Assembly: GCA_036927565.1 (NCBI GenBank)
Contig: JAYESD010000001.1
Coordinates: 247,533,097-247,597,096, forward strand
Source of the DNA: Tuctoria greenei
Lineage: Eukaryota > Streptophyta > Magnoliopsida > Poales > Poaceae
Direction: 5' to 3'
DNA length: 64,000 nt
The notes beneath the pieces were generated by a model, which saw nothing but the letters and a program-made list of their open reading frames with translations, was not told the origin of the DNA and ran no database searches. Within the stretch, counting starts at the first letter, position 1; each line of letters begins with the position of its first letter. Made by a program: the position numbers and the translations under genes. Of the stretch, positions 22,501 to 33,580 are shown in pieces.

Positions 22501-24322
22501 TTATGATAAGGAATTGTATGCCTTAGTCCGTGTATTACAAACTTGGCAACATTATCTTTGGTCTAAGGAGTTTGTCATACATTCTGATCATGAATCATTG
22601 AAGTATCTTAAGTGTCAAACCAATCTGAATAAACGACATGCTAAATGGATTGAGTTCATAGAGTCGTTTCCATACATCATTAAGCATAAGAAAGGGAAGG
22701 AAAATATCATTGCCGATGCATTATCTAGGCGTTATACCATGCTGTCCCAACTTGATCATAAAATCTTTGGTTTGGAAACAATTAAAGCATTATATCCTAC
22801 TGATTTGGACTTCAAAGTTGCTTTTGAAAATTGTAGAGAAGGAAGAACTTGGAATAAATATGTGCTGCGAGAGGGTCTCCTCTATCGTGCTAACAAGCTA
22901 TGCGTTCCAGCTAGCTCTGTTCGTCTATTGCTTTTGCAGGAAGCACATGGAGGAGGTTTGATGGGACATTTTGGAGTGAAGAAAACTGAAGACGTGCTGT
23001 CCACACACTTCTTTTGGCCAAAGATGAGGCGTGATGTCGAGCGCTACGTGTCACGATGCACTACTTGCAACAAAGCTAAGTCTCGTCTTAACCCACATGG
23101 TCTTTATATGCCTCTTCCTGTTCCTAGTGTACCTTGGGAGGATATTTCTATGGACTTTGTTTTGGGATTGCCTAGGACTAAGAGGGGGAGGGATAGTATT
23201 TTTGTAGTTGTTGATCGTTTTTCCAAAATGGCACACTTTATACCTTGTCATAAGAATGATAATGCCTGACACATTGCTGATTTATTTATGACGGAAATTG
23301 TTCGTTTACATGGTGTGCCAAATACCATTGTTTCTGATCATGATGCAAAAATTTTAAGTCATTTTTGGAGAACTTTGTGGTATAAATTGGGAACCAAGTT
23401 GCTGTTGTCAACTACATGTCACCCACAAACGGATGGACAGACCGAGGTAGTTAATCGTACTTTATCCACTATGTTACGGGCTGTCTTGAAAACAAATTTG
23501 AAGTTGTGGGAGGAGTGTTTACCACATATAGAATTTGCTTACAACAGATCCGTTCACTCCACGACAAAGGTAAGTCCATTCCAGGTAGTGTATGGTTTCA
23601 ATCCCCGTGCTCCTATTGATTTACTACCTTTGCCTCCTTCTAAAACTATAAATTTGGATGCTACACAACGATCTGAATTCATTCTTAAGATGCATGAAAC
23701 TACAAAGAAAAATATTGAAATGATGAATGAGAAGTATAGGATTGCAGGTAGTAAAGGTAGAAAAGAAGTAAAACTTGAACCGGGCGATTTGGTGTGGTTA
23801 CATTTGAGAAAAGAGCGATTTCCCAACTTGAGAAAATCTAAACTTATGCCACGAGCTGCTGGTCCTTTTAAGATCGTTGAAAATATTAATGATAATGCAT
23901 ATAAGCTTGAATTGCCTCCCGATTTTGGGGTTAGTCCTACATTTAACATTTCAGATTTGCGACCGTACTTGGGAGAAGAAGATGAACTTGAGTCGAGGAC
24001 GACTCCAATTCAAGAGGGGGAGGATGATGAGGACATCACAACAGCAGAGACGCGCATTGAACTGCAAGGACCAATCACAAGAGCACGGGCACGGTTATTA
24101 AATCAGCAGGTGAATTCGTTCTTAACTTCTTTTGCATGTGAGTTTGAGAATAGATTGCTATGTGATGATTTAATTGTTATTAGGAATAATGGAAAAGATC
24201 AACAAGTGAAGGAAGGAGGCTTTGGGAGCGTGGAGAACCACCTGAGACGTCCACAAGTAGATGGAAACAGTTTACAACTCGGACTCGAGTTCAACTCGGA
24301 GTCCAGGAGCAGTCCAGCTTAA
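19511..24322 (+). pseudogene. gag-pol: CRM-like gag-pol polyprotein with two in-frame TGA codons
   Basis: ATG 19511 (M-A-G-E-E) was chosen over upstream non-ATG codons. One frame encodes gag with a capsid core (about residues 95-265), CCHC knuckle C-H-R-C-Q-G-L-G-H (about 341), protease D-G-G-S (about 446), RT with Y-F-D-D (about 815-818), RNase H starting E-C-D-A-S-G, and integrase with HHCC finger (G-H-F-G-V...C-T-T-C) and the D, D, E residues (M-D-F, S-D-H-D, T-D-G-Q-T-E). TGA at 22292-22294 (RT/RNase H) and 23267-23269 (integrase) are the only breaks. No chromodomain is obvious. The last 98 or so residues, with G-P-I-T-R-A-R-A-R, lie inside the 3' LTR. Confidence 0.92.
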
Positions 24323-24888
24323 AACAGACGCCCAGGAGTCATACGGACTCCGTTTTCAACGTTCTACATATGCACGGAAAGAGGAAAAGATAAACTTTCC
24401 AATGGTTCTGGTCCCACCTCAAAATGCCTCCGGAGTCATCGGGAATCGTCGAAACAAGTCGAGTCCAGATTTCTGTCCGGTGCTGCACCACTGAATCGGG
24501 CCTTTGGGCCTTGTATCCCGTAAGAGTCCATTAGGGACGCGTCTAATCGTGTTTTGGTCGAACCCTAGCCTATAAATACTGCAGCCGCCGGTCATATTCG
24601 GTGGGTTTTGCTTAGATCAATAATATCGCCGTTCTTCGGTTTGTGAAACCCCAACTTCGCGATTTCAGATCGTGTCTTCTACGTTCTTGCTCGTGTTCTC
24701 GATTGCACTTGCAGGGATTAGCCTTCTTGGCGAGGTCAAGCGTGTGCAGCACGGTTGATAACCAACGAAGCCGTGGTGTAGTGATTGCAGGGGTACTTGA
24801 ACCGCTCGAGTGCCGCGGATCATCAACGTCGAGTTCTCCACCCCAATCGACATACCATTCGGAAGATCGGGCCTAAACCTACTCATCA
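24025..24888 (+). repeat. CRM-like 3' LTR
   Basis: 864 bp copy preceded by the purine tract AAGAGGGGGAGGA. Its first 298 bp are coding for the polyprotein C-terminus. Flanked on the right by AACAA. Confidence 0.93.
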
Positions 24889-25292
24889 AACAACAATGTC
24901 ATTTAATTAAGCATTAATGAGATTATGGTTAGTATGATCTGGTTAATATGATATGGTAATGGGTGATCTAAGCAAGAATGGTATGTGGATGGGTTGGACG
25001 TTATGGTGGTTTCGCTTGCTTTAGATCTAAGGACTGGTTCATGCTAGAATAAGCCAGGACAACAGTGCCACCACGAGGCCAAGTATGGGTTCGACGTAGC
25101 TGATTAATTAGGGTGTTACTAGTATTGCCTGGATCATTTGGCGCACCGGGGAAGGGTAGGCAGATTGGGTTTGGATATGGTTGGCGGGACTCCCTGGGAT
25201 CTGAATGGCACAAGAGAGGGCCCTTGGTTGAAGATGTGCTCAGTTGGAGACATCGCCTCTGGTGAAACCTGAGTGGGTCCGTACATGCTAGT
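24889..25292 (+). repeat. Gypsy A 5' LTR, piece 2
   Basis: Begins with the CRM target duplication AACAA and ends with CTAGT, the Sire2 target. It aligns with 27480-27885 of the gypsy B LTR (CTAAGCAAG, CCACGAGGCCAAGTATGGGT). No gene. Confidence 0.88.
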
Positions 25293-25901
25293 TGAAAGTG
25301 CATCTAGGACTCCCTTGTGGGTTTTGGATGATTTATGACAAGCAATTTGGATCCTAACCTCTTTATTAAGGGTAATACAGGCCTATAATGAAAAAATGAG
25401 CAAAATACCAAAAAGAAGGAATGAGGAGGAGCAAAGCGGAAATGAGCTCAAGGAAAAAGAATAGCAGATTATTGTGTATGGAGTGTGTTAGGGAAACACA
25501 CCCCAAGAGCTCAATGATAATTAAACACACACATTGCACAGAGTTTCACAGGACCGGACTAGTCCGTTCATCACCGGACTAGTCCGATAAACCTTTCTGC
25601 ACCAGATCGGACAAGTCCAATATCTGTCGGACTAGTCCGATATCTTTCTGACTAGAATCGGACTAGTCCCCCCCAGTGCGGACTAGTCCTCAAAACACTA
25701 CACAAGTCACACAAAATCGGACAAGTCCGTTATCAACCGGACTAGTCCGATATCCTTTCTGATCCACTTCGCACAAGTCCGATGTTCACACGGACTAGTC
25801 CGAAAAACCCCACTGATCCAAGTCGGACAAGTCTTCCGAGTGCGGACTTGTCATCCAACACACTTAGGGTTTCACATGTCCGGACAAGTCCGATGGACAT
25901 C
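25293..25901 (+). repeat. Sire2 5' LTR, first piece
   Basis: First 609 bp of the LTR with a palindrome array from about 25553. Interrupted by gypsy B at GATGGACATC. Confidence 0.92.
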
Positions 25902-28754
25902 TGTAACACCCTAAATTTTCGCATCATGCATTACATACATGATCATGCATTAAATATTAATAGAATAAAAGAAAAGATAAAACATACATATATGGTGTAG
26001 CAAAAAGAAGAAAAAATAATAATAATTATAGCCTAAAAGTTGTAATAGGGAATAAGTATAAAAATAATAATAACATATAAAAATAAAATAAATAAAAATA
26101 CATATATAATATATATTTAATAATAATATTTATTTATGTAAAGAAAAAGAAAATATATATAAAAAATAATATAAAGAGTAAATAAATAATAATATATTAA
26201 AAAAACAAAAACAAAAAAAAAGGAAAAAAACAAAACAACCGCCGGCCAGGCCAAACGGCCCAGCCCGAGCTAGCCGCCTGCGCGACGCCCCAGCGCGTGC
26301 CCGCCGGCCCCACGCTGCAGCGCACCCGGCGCGCTCGCGTTGACCCGACCGAGCCGCCCGCACCGCGACCCCGCCGCCTGGGCCCCACACCGACCCGCCG
26401 CCAGCGCCCTCCCGCGCGCCCCGCCAGCTGGCCCGCGCCGCCAGCGCCCTCACGCGCGCGCCTCGCACAGCGCACACGCGCCCCGACCCCAGCGTGCTGC
26501 GCGACCCCGCGTGTGGCCCCACCCCGCACCGTGCCGCTCGCCCACGCGCGATGCCGCTCGCCCGCGCGCGCTAGAGATCGAGCCGGTCTCTGGATCGACT
26601 GCCGCCCGGCTATAAAAAGCCCTGAGGCTTCATATTTTTCCGACGCCAGAAGCAAGCGCCGCCGCCAGGAAAAAGGGGAGAAGCCCTAGCCGCCGGTAGA
26701 AAAAAAGGCACCAGGAGCTGCGCCGCTAGGAAGAAAAAAAGAGAGGGAAAAAAGGGGAGGAAGAGGACGAAAAAGAGGAGAGCGCCATTGTCCACCGGAG
26801 ATCGTCTCGTCGTCGTCGTGCCGCCAGAGGACCTTGTGCATCTACTTCGTCTACGCGTCGTCCCCATCCCTCGATCTTCGAAGCCATCGCATCTACGGTA
26901 GGATTCGTTTTTCTGATGCGAATTTTAGCGACGTATTAGATCTGATAGACGCGAATTGATTTTAGTTACATCGTCTTTTTATTTCCAGCAGCATTAATCC
27001 TCGCTAAAACCCCCGTAAACTCATATGAACACGTATTAACTAGTTGCATCTAATTAATAAACAACCATAGTTAATTAATGATTGATCTTTGCATGCATGC
27101 ATATCATCACATGTTGATTAATGTGTATGCATCATGTTGATTTGTATGTATTTTCTTGTATGTGTGATCACGAGTAGAGGGAAGTGCTCAAGAGATCGTG
27201 TACGAGGATTTTCAGAATCAAGACTTCGAAGCGCTTGAGCAACCCTATCTGCCGGAGCAAGGCAAGTGTCCTTGAAGCATATTGATCCTGTTTTTCAAAT
27301 AAATGTTTTGTTTGTAAAACTGCATGCTTGTGTCAATTTTGATGGGAATCCTATGGTAGGAAGTTTACTAGATTTGCTAAACCACCCTTGTCACCTGGAA
27401 TTTATGGTAGAGCGTCGCGATGGACTTTTTACCTTTTTGCTTCGCTTAATCAACTGGCATGGGAAGTAACTATACCACTCAACTTAATTATGCATGGATG
27501 AGATTATGGTTAGCATGAACTGGTTAAATATGGTATGGTAATGGGCGATCTAAGCAAGCCTGGTATGTGGATGGGTTGGATGTTATGGTGGTTTGCTTGC
27601 TTTAGATCTAAGGACCGGTTCATGCGAGAATAAGCCAGGACTACAGTGCCACCACGAGGCCAAGTATGGGTGCGGCGTAGCTGATTAATTAGGGATTTGC
27701 TAGTGCTGTTTGGACCATTGTGGATGCTCGGGGAAGGGGTAGTCGGATTGGGTTTGTTGATGATTGGTGGGACTACCCTGGGATCCGAATGGCTCAAGAG
27801 GGGGCCCTTGGTTGAAGATGTGCTCAGTTGGAGACATCGCCACCGGTGAAACCTCAGTGAGGTCTAAATAGGCTAGTAATCCCTTTGTAAAGGCTATTTT
27901 GTGATCTCTTGGCCACACACCAACGGAAGTGTGTAATATGACTGACGGGTCATGGGCATAAGGGAGATTCTTAGTCGCTGAAAGGTGATGAAATCACAAA
28001 CACGTGGGTAAAGAGGTACAAACTCTGCAGAGTTAATTAAAACTATCATGATAGTCGTGCTCCCGGTTATGAGCACCTGGACAACTTCCATGATTAGAGA
28101 GAATTTGGTATTGGAATGGTTATGGTTTGGTAACGGTTATGGATTTAATTTCTGGTATTGAATATGGTTATTGGAAATGGTGAAATCTGGAATCATGGAT
28201 GATGGTAGTAAATTCAGTTTGGTATTATGGTATTACTTATGATTATGATGGGTTTGATTCATATAATTATAATATATTGCTTTTCAAATGTTTTAATGTA
28301 CTTTTCAGCACTTTGCCATTATTATTCTCGTCATTTGAATCAGCCACATGTCATACATTCCACACTTGTTGAGTACGACATGTACTCACTCTTGCAATCC
28401 CCCCCAACAGTTACAGGTCAGAATTGTGAGTTTAATGGCGATAATGTGGTGATCTAGGCCGTGTCTACCGTCAGCTTTTCCTGTGGTGTTGCATGGAGCT
28501 GCGCTATCCCTTTTGCTTAGTTTGCTTAGTTGCTTAATTAGTTTATTTCTGCTGCATTAGTTGAACTTGTCATTAATATTCATTAGAGCTTGTATTCGAG
28601 GATAATATGGTTTGTGTAATAAAATTTGATAATTAATCTTGTTCTGTGGTAATTTTCTGTATACTCTTTTGTGATTGCACTCGTGTATGTGTGTTGAACA
28701 TCCTGGGCACACATATGCATTAGCTTGGTTCAGTTTTTGGAATCGGGCGTCACA
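25902..28754 (+). repeat. Gypsy B 5' LTR
   Basis: 2853 bp. Its U3 has about 300 bp of nearly pure A/T (25905-26225) that switches abruptly to a GC- and CpG-rich block (26235-26600). TATAAAAA is at 26611-26618, then a GC-rich leader. The second half (27200-28754) aligns with the gypsy A LTR. Long ORFs on both strands in the GC block are low-complexity Arg/Pro/Ala and not real genes. Confidence 0.93.
26611..26618 (+). promoter_or_regulatory. TATA box of gypsy B 5' LTR
   Basis: TATAAAAA at the 3' edge of the GC-rich block. The same sequence is at 34316-34323 in the 3' LTR. Confidence 0.82.
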
Positions 28755-28757
28755 GAT

Positions 28758-28769
28758 TGGTATCAGAGC
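28758..28769 (+). other. Gypsy B primer binding site
   Basis: TGGTATCAGAGC (initiator tRNA-Met), three bases after the LTR end. The leader from 28770 to 29021 has no gene. Confidence 0.92.
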
Positions 28770-29021
28770 CACAGGTTGACCGTAGGACGCAACCTAGATA
28801 GAATGGACACTTTAGAGCACATAGGAGCACTCAGGAATCAATGTGTGTTTTGCTTGAAGTGCTGTTTGCTATATATATTGGTTGCTTGTGTGCTTAATAG
28901 AGGATTTTGGGTTGTTTTAGCATTGCCATGTCCACGTAGGCTAGCTAGTTGGTTAGCTTCATATCCCTTGATGCATATAGTTGGGGACGTTTTCTAATTC
29001 TTACCTATTGCTTTCCTTCAG

Positions 29022-30173
29022 ATGGTGATGACTCGCAACCAGAGGGATGGCAATGATGAGGAGGAGAACAATGGAGTACCTCAGAACAACAATGGGCAAG
29101 GACCTACTCATGGAGCTATCAACATTGAGCAGCTATTGGCTATGCAAAACCAGCTCATGCAGACCATGATACAGACTATGGGACAGCTGCAGGCTGGCAA
29201 TATCAACAATCAGCCCCACATGCCTCCACCGCCACCCCCACCTCCTCATAACCGATTGGGAGAGTTTATGAGGACTAGGCCGCCAACCTTTGCTCAAGCC
29301 GTAGACCCTATGGATGCGGATGATTGGCTCAAGTCCGTGGAGAAGAAGCTAGCCATTGTCCAATGCAGTGACCGGGAGAAGGTCCTATTTGCTTCTCATC
29401 AACTCGTTGGAGCAGCTGCCGATTGGTGGGATTCACTATGCAATGCTCATGAGGATCAAGAGAGGATCACCTGGGCGGAATTCAAGGAGATTTTCCGTTC
29501 TCATTATGTGCCGGAAGGTGTTATGCTCTTGAAGAGGCAAGAATTTGAGAATTTGAGGCAAGGAAGATCAAGCGTGAGTGAATATCTCAATAAATTCACT
29601 CAACTCTCAAGGTATGCGCCTGAGGATGTTAGTCGGGACAGCCGGAAACAATACTTGTTCATGAGGGGCTTGAACAATGAGATCCAAGTGCAATTGCTCA
29701 ACTGCGATTATGCCAATTTTCAGAAGCTTGTGGACAAAGCAATTATGGTTGAGAAAAAGATCTGTGAGATGGAGCAAGAAATCAAGAGGAAGGCGCCATA
29801 TCAAGGACAGCAACAAGGAAGTAATGTGCACCCTCGCCTTGCACCACCCAATTCACCCTATTACAGCTCCTCTATTCCTGCTCAGCGCCCTGGTTATGCA
29901 CCGCGCCCAACTCAGTTTGTGCAGCAGCGCCCTGTTATGCAAGCACCTAGGCCTCCAATGCCATATGCACCTCGTGCTGATTTTCCTGGAGCCAATGTTC
30001 AAAACCAAGCTCGTCCCAATAATTCTGGTGGAGTTAAGAAGTGTTATACTTGTGGAGAAGCTGGACACTTTGCGCATCAATGTCCTAAGTCAGGCCTTGG
30101 TCAAGGAAGCAATGCGTCGAGGCAAAACCCAAGACGTAACGGAGGACAGCCACAAAAAAGCCAGGGACAATAG
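29022..30173 (+). CDS. gag: Gypsy B gag
   Basis: Capsid protein of 383 residues, intact. The N-terminus is Asn/Gln-rich with a Pro run (about residues 67-76). The Retrotrans_gag core has D-D-W-L, A-A-D-W-W, F-R-S-H-Y-V-P, E-Y-L-N-K-F and F-M-R-G-L. A Pro/Gln-rich linker leads to a CCHC knuckle C-Y-T-C-G-E-A-G-H-F-A-H-Q-C near residue 345. The start M-V-M-T-R-N-Q is 252 bases after the PBS. It ends at TAG 30171-30173, and pol continues in the same frame. The same TAG is in gypsy A, so readthrough or a shared defect is possible. Confidence 0.9.
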   Translation: MVMTRNQRDGNDEEENNGVPQNNNGQGPTHGAINIEQLLAMQNQLMQTMIQTMGQLQAGNINNQPHMPPPPPPPPHNRLGEFMRTRPPTFAQAVDPMDADDWLKSVEKKLAIVQCSDREKVLFASHQLVGAAADWWDSLCNAHEDQERITWAEFKEIFRSHYVPEGVMLLKRQEFENLRQGRSSVSEYLNKFTQLSRYAPEDVSRDSRKQYLFMRGLNNEIQVQLLNCDYANFQKLVDKAIMVEKKICEMEQEIKRKAPYQGQQQGSNVHPRLAPPNSPYYSSSIPAQRPGYAPRPTQFVQQRPVMQAPRPPMPYAPRADFPGANVQNQARPNNSGGVKKCYTCGEAGHFAHQCPKSGLGQGSNASRQNPRRNGGQPQKSQGQ

Positions 30174-33100
30174 AATTTTGCTCATGGCAATGTGAATCAT
30201 GTCTCTACGGAGGATGCTCAACAAGTTGATGACGTGGTCATTGGTATGTTTCTCGCCAACTCCAACCCCGCGACTATGTTGTTTGATTCTGGAGCGTCGC
30301 ATTCATTCATTGCATCAAAGTATGTTGCCAAGTATAGTTTGCCTATCTCTCATATGAAGTTTACTCTATTGGTTAAGTCTCCTAGAGGAGAGATGAGGAC
30401 AAATATAGTATGTCCAAAAGTAAGCCTTAGAATAAGGGGGGTAGACTTCTCTACCAACCTCATTATTTTGTATTCTCAAGGATTGGATATTATACTTGGT
30501 ATGGACTGGTTGAGGAAGCACAATGGAGTTATTGAGTGTGCCACAAAGACGGTGAAGTTGACTAATGAGGAAGGGATCACCGTAGAATTTGAAGCATCTC
30601 AAACCGCACCGAAGCAATTGGAATTGAATCATATGGACGGTGCCGCAATTGAGGAGATTTCGGTGGTTTGTGAATTTTTGGATGTTTTTCCGGACGAGTT
30701 GCCAGGTATGCCACCCGATCGAGACATTGAGTTTGTTATTGATTTAATACCTGGAACTGCACCTATAGCTAAGAGGCCGTATAGGATGCCTCCTATAGAA
30801 TTAGCGGAGCTCAAGAAACAAATTCAAGAGCAACTAGAGAAGGGTTTTATTCGCCCTAGTTCTTCACCTTGGGGAGCGCCTGTGCTGTTTGTGGACAAGA
30901 AGGATGGATCCCAAAGGATGTGCGTGGATTACCGAGCTCTCAACGAGGTAACAATCAAAAACAAGTATACCTTGCCACGTATAGAAGACTTGTTTGATCA
31001 TATGAAGGGTGCTTGTGTCTTCTCTAAGATTGATTTGAGGTCGGGATAATTTCAAATGAAGATTAGACCATCGGACATACCCAAGACAGCTTTTAGGACA
31101 CGGTATGGATCTTATGAGTACACCGTGATGTCTTTTGGATTGACAAATGCGCCTGCCTACTTTATGTACCTCATGAATAAAGTCTTCATGGAGTACTTGG
31201 ACAAGTTCGTTGTGGTGTTTATTGATGACATTATGATCTACTCGAAGGATGAGAAGGAACATGAGGAACACTTGAGGCTTATGTTGCAGAAATTGAGGGA
31301 GCATCAATTGTATGCCAAGTCAGCAAGTGCCAGTTTTGGTTGAAAGAGGTGCCATTTTTGGGTCATATAATCTCAGGAGGAGGAGTATCAGTTGACCCCG
31401 GAAAAGTGAGAGACGTGTTGAAGTGGGAGCTGCCGCAAAATGTCAAGGAAATAAGGACTTTTCTTGTGATGGATGTATATTACCGTCGGTTATCAAGGAT
31501 TTTTCTAAGATAGCCAAGCCTATGACGGAGTTGCTAATGAAGGGAAGGGCGTTCCAGTGGACTGAAGCTTGTCAAAACAGTTTTGAGGAGTTAAAGAAGA
31601 GGTTAACAACAGCCCCAGTTTTGGTGTTGCCAGATGTAAGCAAGAGTTTTGATATTTATTGTGACGCATCAAGACAAGGACTCGGATGCGTGCTTATGCA
31701 AGAAGGTCAAGTGGTCGCCTATGCGTCCAGACAATTGAAGAAACATGAGCAGAATTACCCAACACATGATTTAGAACTTGCAGCCGTGGTACATGCATTG
31801 AAGATTTGGAGACACTATATTCTTGGACATAGGTGTGAAATTTACACGGATCATAAGAGTTTGAAGTATATTTTCACACAAACGGATCTGAACTTGAGGC
31901 AACAAAGATGGTTGGAGCTCATCAAAGATTATGATTTGGGGATCAACTATCATCCGGGAAAAGCCAATGTAGTGGCCGATGCTTTGAGTAGAAAAGGAGT
32001 AAGTCATCAACTCACGGTTCGAGAGTTACCATTCGAGTTATGTAAGGAGTTTGAACGGTTGAACCTCGGGTTTGTAAATGAGATGGAGATGATGGAGTTA
32101 AACCCAACCTTGGAGCAAGAAATTCGAGAACCACAAACCACGGATGAGGAGATCAAGGAAATCAAGGAAAGGATCGAGGAAGGGAGAGAATTCAGATTTG
32201 ATGAAGACGAACATGGTACCTTATGGCATGGAAAGAGGATCGTTGTGCCTAATGTAAAGCATATTCGGGAGACAATATTAAAGGAGGCACATGACTCGCC
32301 TTACTCAATTCACCCTGGTTGTACAAAGATGTACAAAGACTTGAAGACTTGCTATTGGTGGGATAGCATGAAGAAGGACATAGCTGAATACGTAGCATTG
32401 TGTGATGTGTGCTAACGAGTCAAGGCGGAACATCAAAGTCCAGCCGGATTATTGCAACCGTTGAAGATTCCGGAATGGAAGTGGGAAGAAATTGGAATGG
32501 ACTTCATAGTTGGGTTACCACTTACTCAGTCCGGCTATGACTCAATTTGGGTAATTGTGGATCGCTTAACCAAGTCAGCTCATTTTGTCCCTGTGAAGAC
32601 CAAGTATACAGCTGCACGATTGGCCGAAGTATACATGGAGCATATTGTGTGTCGACACGGAGTACCGAAGAAGATAGTCTCGGATAGAGGTTCTTAATTT
32701 ACCTCCAGATTTTGGCAAAAATTGCATGAAGCTTTGGGAACGAGGTTGAATTTTAGTTCAGCATATCATCCTCAAACAGATGGAGAAACCAGGAGGACCA
32801 ATCGGATTTTGGAGGACATGTTAAGAGCTTGTGCTTTAAAGCATGGGAAAAGTTGGGACAAAAGCTTGCCATCCGCGGAATTTTCATACAACAATAGTTA
32901 CCAAGCAAGCTTGAAAATGTCACCATATGAAGCGCTTTATGGGAGGAAGTGTAGGACACCTTTATTCTGGAATGAGGCAGGAGAAACTCAAGTATTTGGT
33001 CCGGATGTGTTGCAAGAAGCCAAAAAGCAAGTCTAGATAATTCGTGAAAACTTGAGGGCTGCCCAATCAAGACAAAAAGGTTATGCGGACAATAGGAGAA

Positions 33101-33489
33101 GGAAATTAGCCTTTGAAATAGGAGAATTTGTTTACCTCAAGGTGTCACCTATGAGAGGTAATAAGAGGTTTAACATAAGAGGCAAGCTCGCACCTCGTTA
33201 TATTGGACCATTCAAGATTTTGGACAAAAGAGGAGAAGTAGCATATAAGTTGGAGATGCCAGCTCATCTTTCAGACACACATGATGTGTTTCATGTTTCC
33301 CAACTCAAGAAGTGTCTCAGGGTGCTGGAAGAACAAGTGTCGATGGACGAGTTAGAACTTCAGGAGGATTTGTCCTATGTCGAGCAACCTATCAAGATCT
33401 TGGACGTGAAGGAAAGGGTCACGAGGAATAAGAAAGTCCGTTGGTGCAAAGTGCAATGGAAACACCATACAGAAGCTGAGGCTACGTGA
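30174..33489 (+). pseudogene. pol: Gypsy B pol (PR, RT, RH, IN, chromodomain-like)
   Basis: In frame with gag. Protease L-F-D-S-G-A-S-H-S-F-I-A is at about 30280-30315. RT has the V-D-Y-R-A-L-N and K-I-D-L-R-S-G motifs and F-I-D-D near 31219-31230. RNase H has Y-C-D-A-S and Y-T-D-H-K-S-L-K. Integrase finger H-P-G-C-T...C-D-V-C and core M-D-F, S-D-R-G-S, T-D-G-E-T follow. The C-terminus (33340-33489) with K-I-L-D-V-K-E-R and W-K-H-H resembles the Tekay chromodomain. Breaks: TAA 31047-31049, one-base losses near 31320 and 31490, TAA 32413-32415, TAA 32695-32697, TAG 33034-33036, TGA at 33487-33489 replacing Trp. Confidence 0.92.
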
Positions 33490-33566
33490 AAACGTGAAGA
33501 AGACCTGAAGGCAGAATTTCCGCATCTTTCCTCCACGCTGTCGAATCTCGAGGGCGAGATTCACTT

Positions 33567-33580
33567 TAAGGGGGTAGGTT
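33567..33580 (+). other. Gypsy B polypurine tract
   Basis: TTTAAGGGGGTAGGTT stretch directly before the 3' LTR. Gypsy A has the same tract with one more G at 54671-54686. Confidence 0.8.

Larger units (their letters stand above)
17375..24888 (+). mobile_element. CRM-like chromovirus (Gypsy), nearly intact
   Basis: A 7.5 kb element with LTRs of 863 and 864 bp starting TGATGAGGACATC and ending ACTCATCA or TCTCATCA, flanked by AACAA at 17370-17374 and 24889-24893. One continuous gag-pol frame is broken only by two TGA codons and runs into the 3' LTR, as known for many CRM elements. I counted about 26 LTR differences by eye (about 3%). At the commonly used grass LTR rate this implies roughly one million years. 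The CRM placement rests on gag style, LTR start and the frame entering the LTR. Another chromovirus clade is possible. Confidence 0.85.

Noticed and set aside
25742..26000. ORFs with repeated R-T-S-P or G-L-V-R peptides within LTRs (also near 46577-46817 and 61225-61465)
   Set aside because: They are translations of the palindrome array in the U3, open on both strands because the unit is a multiple of three. Unlike the copies in gag, they lack a continuing gene.
26130..26689. Long overlapping ORFs on both strands in a GC-rich block
   Set aside because: They are Arg/Pro/Ala low-complexity readings of a CpG-rich LTR promoter region, repeated at 33805-34571 only because the LTR is duplicated. 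No domain or codon structure.
27266..27469. Small ORF conserved at 27266-27469 and 34970-35173
   Set aside because: It is conserved only because both are LTR copies of gypsy B; a similar non-open stretch is in gypsy A. No protein family recognised.
27600..28100. Host gene exons in the LTR downstream regions (GAGGCCAAGTATGGGT and similar conserved stretches)
   Set aside because: The same sequence occurs in the LTRs of gypsy A, B and D, so conservation is due to shared element ancestry.
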